DNA of 64,000 nucleotides from assembly GCF_000516985.1 (NCBI RefSeq), contig NW_006917093.1:3348001-3412000 (forward strand), given 5' to 3'. The notes beneath the pieces were generated by a model. The model was not told where the DNA came from. It ran no database searches and saw only the letters and a program-made list of their open reading frames with translations. This stretch comes from Pestalotiopsis fici W106-1. Its lineage: Eukaryota > Ascomycota > Sordariomycetes > Amphisphaeriales > Sporocadaceae. Positions 35,556-46,260 of this stretch are shown here, piece by piece. Position numbers and translations under genes: made by a program. Within the stretch, counting starts at the first letter, position 1. Every line of letters begins with the position of its first letter.

Positions 35556-36441
35556 CTATTGTCGCCGAACAAACGCCTGCTGGCTTGGGTCCTTCTCCTC
35601 GCGCCCATCCAACCAGCTGGTGCAGTTGATACAGCGAAGAGCCTATTAAACATATGTATTAGGGTACTCTCTCTCATGCAGGTTGAGGTTATTCCAATAG
35701 CTCGACATACCTTGACATTGACCGGCTTTTTGCAATATCGGCACTTGACGGTGTGCTTGATGATAGGGTCGTGGGAAAGGGATTCATAAAGTACAGCCAA
35801 GCCGTACAAAGCAAGTCCCATTCCTAGAAATTCAAACACCTTGTTCACGAACACACTAAGAGATGATAATATTAGTCTATGGCACATCTTCTTTGAAAAT
35901 GATGGGATTTGTTTTCCGTGTCAAGTATGCAGCCATGATGATCGCGCGACCCATGACCGTATGACTTACCCATAGGCCAACACAACAGCACCGTCCTCTT
36001 GGGCTTGTGCAAGCGTTGTGTATCCGTCCAGCTCATCATAGCTAGGGCCCCGCTGGAGGACGGCAAACTTTTCGTCCAGATTCCTGTTAAGCGGCAAAAT
36101 CACTGACAGCGGCGGCAGGATGATATCGGAGACGAAAGATGTGGTCAGAGCCGTAAAAGCCGAGGCGAGACTAGAGCAATATCAGCATCTCAGGCATCTC
36201 CCATGCTCACGTGCGCTTTCCTCCAAACATGTCTCGCTTGCAACGATGAATTGGTGATGCACTTCTTTTTTGAGGAGCGCACTCACATCAGACCAAAAGC
36301 AATCTCGAGAATGTTGCCTGAAAAGGCAAAGTCTTTGAAGCCCGAGAACAGCCGCCGGGCGGACCTCTCGCTCGTCTGCAACAGCTGTTCGGCGTCCTCC
36401 TGGAACACCTCCACATCTCCATCATCGGGAAGGCGAGGCAT
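35556..36441 (-). CDS. MscL-like large-conductance mechanosensitive channel
   Basis: Four exons (36441-36287, 36170-35970, 35855-35711, 35642-35556) produce 195 residues. The N-terminal acidic helix leads to GFKDFAFSGNILEIAFGLILASAF, then TSFVSDIILPPLSVI, matching bacterial MscL TM1 with its conserved Asp-Ile-Ile-x-Pro-Pro-Leu. After a loop of about 40 residues comes TM2 (VFVNKVFEFLGMGLALYGLAVLY). The C-terminus carries CRYC and CINC, two paired cysteines about 18 residues apart that could bind zinc. MscL forms a stretch-gated pore that relieves osmotic shock; fungal members are known mainly from genome surveys. Membrane location in this fungus is not shown by the sequence. No signal peptide. 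Confidence 0.87.
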
Positions 36442-37259
36442 GACGGCTTCAATGGTTTCCTAAGCCATGGAGAAAAGTAGAAACAAGCAGAGAGAGAAAT
36501 TGTAAGAAAAGAATAAGAATAAGAATATGAGAGGTCAAGTAGAAGATTGAGGTCGACAAGAAAACTTTCGAGGTCCTTGGGTACTGAAAGGTGAGGCGAA
36601 GGAATTGAGGTCAAGGTAAGAAAGAGAGAGAGACAGAGAGGAATGCGCGCACGGAGCACTCCGCTAACCCAGGGGCCCTGGCGGCGGTGCTAAGATACTA
36701 GAATAGTAGTGCATGTAGTACTACTAGCAGGCTAGATAACACAGAAGGAGGAGTCGCGATCTGTGGGGCTTTTCTTGTTAGTTGTTGCACATCAACTGCT
36801 GAATCAAGTTGAGGCGGACACTTTTCGTTTGGCACCTGATAACATGACGTGGCGAAACAGTGATGAGGGACTTTTTTATGACCAGATATCAAGACTTTCG
36901 GTCAAGATGGTATCCCGATACGGTGAAAGAAATTGATCATCATGATGAGTCTTTTCAGATTTTTGGGATCTAAAGAGCTAATTAGGGCCGGCCATATTCG
37001 AGAAGCGAAATAAGTGCCAATCTAGTCTATGGGAGTATAAGGTGGTTGGGAAAACACACACAAGTGCAAAACAAACAAAACGCTGCAAATTGTCATTCTC
37101 TCATTCTAGACGTCAACGCCTAGTACGTCGTCTTTAGCGACAGTTGGAATTGGAGCCAGTTTTGAAGCAATTTCCAACGTCGCAGTCTTTTTTGTGATTC
37201 GACAGTTACTGGTGGTATATTGGACAAGTATTGTTGACCTTGTCAGTTGGCCTAGTTTC
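36442..37259. other. intergenic region, no supported gene
   Basis: Contains the MscL-like gene promoter and the 3' side of the SUR7/PalI gene. Purine-rich tracts lie at 36480-36640. No gene or repeat can be supported. Confidence 0.45.
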
Positions 37260-38320
37260 TTAGACCGAGGAATCGGAGCTGTGACGAGTCTTCTTCTCTC
37301 GGCCGCGGAAGGCGAACCTGCCCGGAGAGGCTCGTCGTCGGCCCGTGGTTGCGGAGCTGCGGCCCATGATGCCTGCTGCAACCCAATACAGGACGGCAAC
37401 AAACATGACGGCAAAGGAGACCCAGGTGATGATGATGAACTTGGTTCCGGCGTTGGCAGAGATACCGACCTCGCTACCCTTGTCATTAATCTTCTCTGCG
37501 CCCTTCTTGGCCACCGCAGTTGTGATGGCGGCGCCAATCAGGAGCGCCAGGGAAGCCAGACCGGTCAGTATGGCATTAATGAGAGACATGAGTCTGGACG
37601 GTCCCGTTTTGCCAGTCTTTGAAGTACCACCCAAGGACAGAGCGGCAATGGAGGCAAGGAAAGACAAGCCGGCAAATCCAGCACCAATACAGAAAAGAAT
37701 GAAAATGGCAAGGAGAAATCCATTGAGGTAGTTGATGGCATCGGTGATATCGTCGGGAACGGGAAGATCGGCGGGATTCAAGTCCAGTGGGCCCACTGAA
37801 ATCTCGTGGTCAAGCACCTCGGTCAGGTTGAACTGGAAACCAGCTGCCTGGGAAGTACAGTTTGTCGTATTGTACCAGGCGCCCGGCGTCGTTGCGTTGG
37901 GAGCAAAGTTGCCTTCGCAAGCCGTCATGACGTGGAGAGAGTACCATTGAGAAATTCCAAGCTCCTCTGACAGCTTGTCGGCAATATCGTCCTCAATTTC
38001 GCTCAGCTCGTCACTGATCTCAGAGGCCAATGTTTCCACAACCGATGTGAAGAAGCTACCCCAGCTGTCGTCGGTGGAGGTTGGTTCTGAGCTGCCACTG
38101 GTAGGTGTAGGGACGAGATCATGACCAAAGTTGGACATGTTGAGCTAGGTTCGAGTCAGAACTGAGCTCCAATGTTTTGACAATGTCAGCTGCCACTTAC
38201 AGCTATAATGTGGTAGTCCTCGAGCTGCCCAGGCTTTGAGCCTGCAAAGAGCGACAACATTGCGAGCACAAAGCCCGCAATGGATAGAATCATGGGTATG
38301 ATTATTGTAAAGCGCTTCAT
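37260..38320 (-). CDS. SUR7/PalI family tetraspan membrane protein
   Basis: Two exons, 38320-38201 and 38144-37260, give 334 residues. Exon 1 supplies the first membrane helix (FTIIIPMILSIAGFVLAML), which a model starting in exon 2 would miss. A long extracellular segment with several N-glycosylation sequons (NAT, NTT, NCT, NLT) and two cysteines follows. Then come three more helices near residues 175-200, 225-245 and 270-295, and a basic C-terminal tail ending HSSDSSV. This topology, one helix, a large loop, three helices, is that of SUR7/PalI proteins. These organise eisosome or MCC plasma-membrane patches or sense ambient pH. Which of these applies cannot be told from sequence alone. Confidence 0.85.
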
Positions 38321-40329
38321 TTTGGCGGTGTGGTGTGTCCAAGTAAGCAAAGGGAGTTTCGTGTTCTTGCAATACCAGAAATGTTTGACTTGGTACAGAC
38401 GGGGCAGACCTTTGCAGAGTGTTATACACCCAAAACAAAGACTCTATATTAATATCGCCTGGGGATTCAGGAATGTTGTAATGTTGTTGTGCTAAATACC
38501 GAGAAGACAAGAAATGGAGGGAGGGAGAAAAGGAAACTTCTGCGTATATGTAACATTCAAAGACACTCTGTATCACTCCCTATTAAGGCTGGGAGGCATG
38601 ATGCAACCAACAAGCCGCGAGCAACATAATAGGATAGGCGTCACCGCCGGAAGGGACCCCGTTTTCCTTAGGTACTGGTAGGTTTGCGAGGTATGCATTC
38701 AAATCAAAGAACAAAACCAGATTCGGGCTGGGGGTGACAGGGCCACCCTGGCCTGTCGAACCATAGACGACAACTCATCTGATTCTATTGCTACCTACTA
38801 GAATCTACCGCCCGCTTGGCGCATGGGCTCGGTGATTGTCCAGAAGGGGGTTTTCGTATTGGAAAGTATGACTGCCACTCTGCCCGGCCGTTGATGACGA
38901 AGGTCTCGCGGGTTGGTTGAGGGAAAAAGGGGTGGGTCAAAGTATATGATTGGAAGCTGCCGGGCTGCAGGGTCTCGAGCTAGGATACCACAAGGCCCTG
39001 GAACCTTGCGTCATAGGGTCTCAGTGGGTAAATGAACCAGGTTTTTCTTGCGCTGGGAATAGCTGGCAGCCATTGGAGAGCTAAACAGTGCCTAACCGTC
39101 AAAAATTTCCCCTTGTTCAGAGGCTGGGGCGCTAGCCAAAACTGCCAAATCAACGCTGGCCACACGGCTGATCAACACCTCCAGTATCCTGAAACTGGTC
39201 GACTCGTCAACTGCCGCCGACAGGATATACACGTCTAGAACGACCATGACTCAGCCCCATTAAGCACCTTGCACTCAATGGAAGTTTTCTACGTACATAG
39301 TAGTACTGCACACCCAACACACATCTCGCATCCCACCGAGAGGGAGAGTGGGTTGCTGCTCCTTCTCTATTCAGTGCCAGACTCATCAGACCAGGACCAA
39401 ACGTGAGAAACTGCCAGTCATAATAGTGCAGCAGACGGATGCTGATCCGGTCTGTGTCCATTCCCACCCGACGCCGGAGCCGACTGCCGACTGGCCCAGA
39501 CTATCTCCAGATTGATCTCCCAGCAGAGAGGTTTGCGCGTCTTGCCAAGACGATCCGCTCCTTGTACCAAGAAGCTTGAAAAGTTCTGTCGATCTCAGAG
39601 AAAGTGACGGCGTGCGCCAAGGTAAAAATCGTCGCAAAGGGGGCAGAGCCCAATGTGGCTGTCATGGTGCTTGTTGAATTTTCACTCTCGTGTCTTGTTC
39701 CAGTACTTGTGTGTCTCTCCCTGATACACACTTTTCTATTCCGTATATCAAACAATCTCGTGGTGTCTTGTTTGGATCATGTGATGTTATGCTAGAGCCA
39801 CTGTGTTGTTCACTTGTCACTCTCTGAGTAAAGTAATGCAGTCGAAATCTCTCGTGGAGTACAACTTGGCTCGGATGGCTACCTCACTTTCGTCGAATCG
39901 CATTTTCATGGTCTGAATATGACAATATGACAAGTATCCAAGTCAACACAGAGTAGCAACAAATATTTACCCTAGCGCCTGGAAAGGAGGTTTCCAACAG
40001 ACCTTACCAATTGGTCTTGCACACAAGTACGCAGGACACTCGACAACAGCAATCATGACAGCAGATTTGTGAAAATACTATTTGGCTAAATAAGTTGCTT
40101 GCTAGATATTGTAAGTGATTGGAATGTTCGGAATATTACCAATATCCTAACCTCTTTCGCTCAAAAGTGATTTGTTTGCAGTGGATATGGCCGCCAGGTT
40201 TTATGGTGATGTTCCAATCAATCGCGGCCGTGGTATGCAGACTTCTGCTTATTTAATTTATCTAAGTATGCAAAGTTTCGCAAACTACAAAGTACTTCGA
40301 AAGCACTCGGCCGGGGTCCAACTGACTGA
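38321..40329. other. intergenic region, no supported gene
   Basis: Two kilobases with short opposing frames that show no domain, signal peptide or splice structure. It probably contains the SUR7-like promoter. Nothing recognisable. Confidence 0.45.
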
Positions 40330-41812
40330 CTAGTCTTCCAATGGGTCTTTTTCGACAATGATAAAATGCCCTTGGCCAGCTCTTTGGGCCCTAATGCGCT
40401 TCTCGACAAAAGTTGCCTCCTTCTTCCATTCCCGCAACTGCGTCTCGTCACTGTCTGGAGTCATATGCTCTCCATAGTAGCCGGAGCAAAGCCTAAGGAC
40501 CGTGATTTTGCCCCATTCTCGGCTCCAGTCTACAAAGTCGACTGTCAACTCGGCATCGACCTCTTTGTACAGAGCAGGTAGCCAGTGCCCACATCCAGTC
40601 AGATCGAGATATTCAAGCCTGTAGAGAGCTTTGCTAAGCCTTTTGAGAATCGAAACGGCCTCAGACCAGTCGTCATCCAAGGCATGACTGTACACAGTGG
40701 TGGCCCCATAGTTCACTGTCCTTCCCGTTTCCGCTGACACCATCTTCGTAATGATTGCGTTGGGTGTTGTAGAGGGAGTAGGCCAGCCTGATAAGTTCAA
40801 GTGAGTTAACCCAGACAATTTAGCGGACAGAGATAGAAGTTGTCTCCAACTCGGGCCCTCGCCTGACTGTCTATCAATCGCCAAAGACAGGTGCGTCAAA
40901 TTAGGAAGAATAGCCGTTGGTGATAGCAAAGGCTCTGGTGCATCCCATGAATCTGCGACCTCGGCTGCAACTACGGCAGCGGTAGGAAACAATAGCTCAG
41001 CAAGTGATCTCAAGGAGATACTAGATCCAGCAGAGCCAGTAAGATCCAAGTGATGAATACTGGCGTTTAGCACTGCGGGATCGGGTTTCTCAAGCTCATA
41101 TTCGGCCAGCTCTCCGTCCGTGGGTCCGAGTAGGATGAGTCGTAAATCGCTAATGCTGATTCCCGATTCGTGATACTTAGACACATAATAGATGAGTGCT
41201 GTCCTGATTCTGTCAGGCATATCATAGAGATAGAACCTGTTCCAGTCTTTCTGCACGCTCCAGTTGGCTGCCAATTGATGTAACATAATATCGATAAGAC
41301 TGCCATGATGAGGAGTAAAGGCTTGGGGTAAAGGGCAGAGCAAAATCTCCTCTACACTCCTATGGACGCCTGGCGGGGGTCGTGACGATAGGATAGGTGC
41401 ATACCACGAACGCGGAGGCGGAGGACCCGGCGGAAGGCGTCTTCCGTTGACATTGCGCCTCGTCCCGTATTGCCGTATCTGCTGTTGAAGCTGTTGTCTC
41501 GTACGTGGACGGGGTGCAGGCGCCGCAGGAAGTTGTAGTATACGGCTTATCGTGGGGGGAACGCTTGGAGTTGGGTGCGCAAGGACATCGTTCCGCGCCG
41601 TCGAGCCTTGGCCGGCCCTGCGCATGTCAGCGAGGATATCATTGACAGAGCGTTCATTTTGCCCTGTTCACGATAGTTTAGCGGCGTAAATGCAGAAGTC
41701 GGAAGCGCAGGCGCATACCGGTTGTCTCCCGCGAGGAAGATGAGGTGCGGAGGGTCGGCGGAGCTATCGACGGCGGTTTCGTGTACAAGGTTTGGTGTCT
41801 TTTCTTCGGCAT
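40330..41812 (-). CDS. leucine-rich-repeat-like fungal protein
   Basis: Exons 41812-41719 and 41663-40330 join to 475 residues beginning MPKKRHQTLYTKPPS. The N-terminal 110 residues are Pro/Arg/Gln-rich and disordered, including ERSVNDILADMRR. After residue 130 are several leucine-rich segments of LRR type: IHHLDLTGS, LTHLSLAI, LTHLNLSGW and LEYLDLTGC, each 30 or more residues apart. No F-box is recognised. The C-terminal WKKEATFVEKRIRAQRAGQGHFIIVEKDP is charged and may be a conserved end. LRR proteins act as binding scaffolds. The partner is unknown. It is divergent from the next gene across 770 bases. Confidence 0.8.
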
Positions 41813-42580
41813 ACCAACCTTATCTAGGTAATCAATACACTGTGACTTTTTGCGAGTTCAGTCGCGCAAAACAGATACTGTCCAATATGATGTCTTTTAT
41901 ATACCTACCAAAATTGATGCGAAGCTCTAGGTTGCCTGCGATCTAGCTTCGAGTCATCGTCCAGTTGCCCCACCAAGCTGCCAAGTGGGGGTGTTGCTAA
42001 CCTGCCTGTGCTGCTACACATGTAACCTAGTATACATGTACTACGTACTGTGCAGGCAAGAATGTACCGATGTCTGGTACCTAGAACTGTGTGTTAAAGG
42101 TACATATACTGGTAGAGCCCACCCCTTCTCATCATCTTATGCCCGTAAACCAATCTTCACGGCCTTTTAAGTGCCTTCTCATCCCTTTTGAATACCTATG
42201 CACTAATACGCTGTTTCTCTAGCAAAAGAAGCAACAAAATGTTTCCCCAGCAAAAGAAGGAATAAAATGTTTCTCCAGCAAACGAAGGAGCAAAATGTTT
42301 CTACTCAAATGTAGCTTCCATACTCTATAGTTCATATCAGTACGCCCCCAGACTTTGAGCTGGACAATCGAATCCATTCTTCAAGTCGCTCTTTCCTGCT
42401 TCAATGGCGTCTAACAATGATGCAGATTGCTGCCAGTTTGGAGCTTGGGCTCAGCTGGCAGCTCAGAATCTGCCCTATTGATATCCATTTGACTGCTTGG
42501 TAACGTGACCATCATCTACAGTCTCCTGAATAAAGCCATCGCCAAATCCAATCCAGAAGTCCGCGGCGGTGGCTGGCACG
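41813..42580. promoter_or_regulatory. divergent promoter region with tandem repeat
   Basis: Separates the LRR-like gene (minus) from the unknown 419-residue gene (plus). It contains three copies of a 28-bp tandem repeat, described separately. No TATA box can be placed with confidence. Confidence 0.5.
42212..42295. repeat. 28-bp tandem repeat, three units
   Basis: Units at 42212-42239, 42240-42267 and 42268-42295 share the layout tgtttctccagcaaaagaag, then a short variable end with caaaa or taaaa. Each pair differs at only a few positions. A partial fourth unit starts at 42296. It lies in the divergent promoter, 285-370 bases before the plus-strand start. Confidence 0.9.
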
Positions 42581-43840
42581 ATGACCCCATCCAACGAGCC
42601 TCCCGAAGCATCCATGCCCAAACCATACAATACCGAGGCGGATAACGAAAGTGTCGAACAGACTTCAGAGCAGATCAAGGAGTATCTGGGTCGGTCGCTT
42701 GAAGAAACTGGAGCTCGTGAACTCTCGATCAAGGACGCTTTATCCCGACCAGATACCTTTCAGGAGGACAACATTGTCCGTACTCTGATCAGTGTCCTCT
42801 TGCTATGTGGAAACCATCACCTCATCCTCATTGGAAAACCCGAGATCGATAGCGAGGTCAATGATTCGCTCGACCCTTTAGGCATCCCGGGTGGGCAACA
42901 TTTACGACTTAGAGTTCGCCCATGTTTGGTAGGAGATGGCTACGTAGTACTCGCTGCGATGCATCCAGACGGTACTGCCAAGGTGTATGACTTGGAATCA
43001 CGTAAGGGTCATGAAATCGACATTGCGGACCAAGTGCGAGGCCTCTGCCTAGACTCGGAAGTTGTTGAGCAACACATCCCGAACCTGTTTAAAGCCAGTA
43101 AGCCCGATGTCGGTCTTTATTCTGTGACGGTGGCTGCTTTTTTGGCAGCAGACATGGATATTCAATTCGGCTTCCCGGATATGTTTGGATGGTTATGGCG
43201 AAACCTATACAGCAAATTAATCGGCTCGCATGAGACATTCAACGACAACGAAGTTTGGTTGCATCCGTTCACCTCGGTCGCCGATTGGACAGAGCACTTC
43301 AAGCTGGATAATGACGACAAGCCTGCTCTCATTCGCGATTTGGAGTCTTCGAAAACCACCATAGATATGGCAGCATATCCAAAAGAGTTTCAGACATGGG
43401 CGCAAAATCTTCGGTCAGAGGCACAGAATTATGTGGATGAGCTACAGGACTTGGCCGATGGGATCCATTGGTTGCACGACTCTTGTATGCTGCAAGAGGA
43501 GATTCTCACCACCAAGGGTCAGCTCGGCGAGCTTGCCGACTTGGACGAGGAGGCAGACCAGCTCTCTGATGCCACTGATAGGCAATTGATTCGCGCAATG
43601 ATTGGGGATTGCAAGGCGGGAAAACAGCAGGCGATCAGAGAAGCCTTGACCCGAGCCCAGGAGCACAACCTTTGGCCTGTGCCCCAAAGAGAAGGGTTTA
43701 ATGTTATGTCGTCGGTTTGCGACACTATACGCGGACATCTTGAAGCTATCCGCGAAGATGTCACATCAATATCAGATTCCTTCGGAAAAACCGCAGAGGT
43801 GTTCCGCGACTTTTTTGATCGGATATTGATAAATGCATAG
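42581..43840 (+). CDS. hypothetical protein with weak Ulp1-like segment
   Basis: Single exon, 419 residues, starting at the first ATG (MTPSNEPPEAS); upstream the frame begins only with GTG. I do not recognise a family with confidence. Residues about 60-200 resemble the layout of a Ulp1/C48 cysteine protease: LSIKDALSRPDTFQ, GDGYVVLAAMHPDGTAKVYDLES and later DVGLYSVTVAAFLAADM. In active C48 enzymes these places carry a His, an Asp and a Cys. Here the His and the Cys are missing and Asp is kept. The second half (about 290-419) is helical and acidic, with coiled-coil-like heptads ending in DSFGKTAEVFRDFFDRIL. A pseudo-protease or adaptor is possible; alternatively the resemblance is chance. Confidence 0.65.
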   Translation: MTPSNEPPEASMPKPYNTEADNESVEQTSEQIKEYLGRSLEETGARELSIKDALSRPDTFQEDNIVRTLISVLLLCGNHHLILIGKPEIDSEVNDSLDPLGIPGGQHLRLRVRPCLVGDGYVVLAAMHPDGTAKVYDLESRKGHEIDIADQVRGLCLDSEVVEQHIPNLFKASKPDVGLYSVTVAAFLAADMDIQFGFPDMFGWLWRNLYSKLIGSHETFNDNEVWLHPFTSVADWTEHFKLDNDDKPALIRDLESSKTTIDMAAYPKEFQTWAQNLRSEAQNYVDELQDLADGIHWLHDSCMLQEEILTTKGQLGELADLDEEADQLSDATDRQLIRAMIGDCKAGKQQAIREALTRAQEHNLWPVPQREGFNVMSSVCDTIRGHLEAIREDVTSISDSFGKTAEVFRDFFDRILINA

Positions 43841-45457
43841 ATCTGACATCGACCGCCTGATCGTCAGACAGCAGCCGCAAAACGGCACTCTAAGAGCCCC
43901 GCCCATTACAAATTACATAAACTTAGCTGATCGTGGTACACCAGCATAGTATAGCTCATGTTATTCCCGCGAAGGGACACTAAGAATAAGAAGCAAGTTA
44001 GTGCCCCAGTGACTCAGTCATATCTAAGCAGAATATGATTTTCCAAGTGACCTCATCTGGGCTAAGATTACCCCCTTGACTCATATAGATACGTATATGA
44101 GCAGTGATACTGCGGATTCTGACTCATCAAGTTTGTGCCAGACAGTATCAAGGTAGAGGGTACCACCCTCGTCAACCGCAAGATCAATGTTTTGCTGTTC
44201 CGGCACTTTGGACAAGTCCTTGAATCAATTTTGGGGGCTCTGGCCGTCATGTGCAGCCGCCGTGGTAGCAAGCATGGCCTGTAACGCAGGGTGTAGCACT
44301 CGTCTGGTCACAACTACTCCTTATGCTTCAGCCCGGGCACTTTGCTGGAAGGCCAATGATCATTGCGGAGTTTTGATATATTCTCGATGAATTCAGTTCT
44401 TTTAACAATACCAAGAAGAGCTCGTGTAATACAGAGTCTCATCAGTCAAAATGAGATGATAGCCGCGCGATAATGTGAACGTAGTAATTTCTAGCTTCTT
44501 GGTACGAGACAAAGGGTCGCTGATTGGGCGTACGAAGCGCCCAGGAGGATTCGACCTTGTGACGATTGCTTTGGTCTACACGATCGGCAAAGAAAGCCGA
44601 TGACCGATTGTGGGGCCTTGCAGTATACATAATACGTACCTACCATACGGCGCCGATCGCATCGAGGCAGTTCGTCCGATGTGGTGGCCAGTATTTGTAG
44701 GCTGCTCAGGCTGCCCGGGAGACTCCTTACCGTTTTATCGCGCTCGGGCGCTGTTCCAGTGAACGGTGACGGTGTACGGAGATGCAAGGCATCTTGTGCG
44801 TCCAGTTGTCTAGTAGAGGTCGACTCGGCCGTTACTGAGTATCTAAGGTTAGGTATGTATTTGCTAAACAGTATTGGTGGTGGCCCGAATTGGCCTGCTC
44901 CTGTGGTGGGAATTCGGTACCTTAATAAGACGCTCGCAAAGGTGGGCATTGCATCTGCCAAGTACAAAAGAAATATATATGCATCCATCAGCGGAAGGTG
45001 ATTGCTTAGATTGCTGCAGATGCGCATTGATGGACGACAGAAGTGTAATCAAACATGGCGGGTCCCGGGGGTGGGTTGACAGTTGGAGTCCACCCAGTGA
45101 TTTGGCAGCCAGGCACAGCTTGGGTGTGAAACGCGCCAAATATGGAGATCTGCGGTGAGAATCCTAGGGCAAAAAAAAAAAAAAAGAATGTCGTTGAGAC
45201 TCTGCAGTCTATCCTTTATTTTCCCACGTTGCCCGTTGTGTTTTTTTTGGAATTTTGACCCTGCTTCTGGCAGTTTTTATATTCGCTCCATCTTTTGTCA
45301 TTCGTTGCTGAAGACACTCAGCTCATCCAAAGTGTCCAAACCTAAGCGCCAGGAGCGTACCATTCCTTTCATCTCATTACCTACCAATTCGCGAATTTCC
45401 AAGAGAAGAGAAAGAAAGAAAGAGAGTAGAAGGAGGAGACCAAGTTGCTATTTCAAA
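43841..45457. other. intergenic region, no supported gene
   Basis: A 178-codon minus-strand frame (44491-45027) has no domain, signal peptide or coding-like composition. A TGACTCA word occurs near 44066. The last 250 bases before the next gene form a CT-rich and purine-rich leader, with a run of A near 45171-45184. Confidence 0.45.
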
Positions 45458-46260
45458 ATGGGGTTTCGGTCAAAGATTATCGCCTCCAGCTTCATCAATG
45501 CCGCACTTGCAGCCACATCGACAATATCAGCCACAGCCTCGGTCACCAGCATATTTCTCCCCGGCTTCGATCAGCAAGGCCTGGTTGCTTCCGTCATTAC
45601 AGCTGCGCCGACCGCGACAGCATACTTTGTGCAATGCAACCCAAACGCGGTAGTAGACTGCGGACTTGGTGGCGGTAAGTTCAGAAAGGCTTTGGTTACG
45701 GTTCACATTTGCAAGCATTGCGGAATACTAAGTTCAGATATCCAATAGGCGTGACACTGACAGAGGGGCCTTCCACCTTTGAAGTCAGCATAAACAGCAC
45801 TGACATGACAATAAGTGAGGCCTGTCAATTCTCGTCAAATACGGCTTCTTGCACATATAGCACACCTGGAGGAGAACCAGCAGCAGAGAGCGCAACAGGG
45901 CTACAGGCCATGTATTTGAATGTGACCATCACGGCCGGGTTTGAGGCTCTTGCTTCCGCGTCGAGCATTTCAGCCGCCTCAGTTGCTTCGATCTCGAGCG
46001 TTTCTGCCGCCTCGGTTGCCTCGATCTCGAGCGTGTTGGCGGCCGAGGCAGCGGCCAAGACTGCAGACGTTTTGGCCACAGCGACGGGCACTGCTACTGT
46101 TGCGGCGACAGCGAGCTCAACCTCGTCATCAAAGACCAGCGCGGCGAACCCAGCAGAGACGGACAACGGCATGGGAAGCGCTGGTATACCTGGAGCCAGA
46201 CGGGACATTGGGGGAGTTGCCGCCGCCTGTCTCATTGCTGCTGGTCTGCTGGCCATGTAA
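45458..46260 (+). CDS. GPI-anchored Ser/Ala-rich cell-wall protein
   Basis: Exons 45458-45674 and 45749-46260 give 242 residues. The N-terminus MGFRSKIIASSFINAALAA is a signal peptide. The mature domain has four cysteines and the motifs SIFLPGFDQQGLVASV and CQFSSNTASCTYS, seen in fungal GPI-anchored proteins of unknown function. A Ser/Ala-rich stalk follows, made partly of an 11-residue repeat (SISAASVASIS) encoded by a 33-bp DNA repeat. The end, GVAAACLIAAGLLAM, is a hydrophobic GPI-attachment tail. Predicted to sit on the plasma membrane or cell wall with O-mannosylated stalk. The exact role is unknown. Confidence 0.82.
45961..46035 (+). repeat. 33-bp coding minisatellite
   Basis: Two full 33-bp units (45961-45993 and 45994-46026) and a partial third, encoding an 11-residue Ser/Ala repeat within the stalk of the GPI-anchored protein. 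The repeat keeps the reading frame. Confidence 0.75.

Noticed and set aside
44491..45027. 178-codon minus-strand frame
   Set aside because: No motif, poor coding character, no plausible promoter or intron context.
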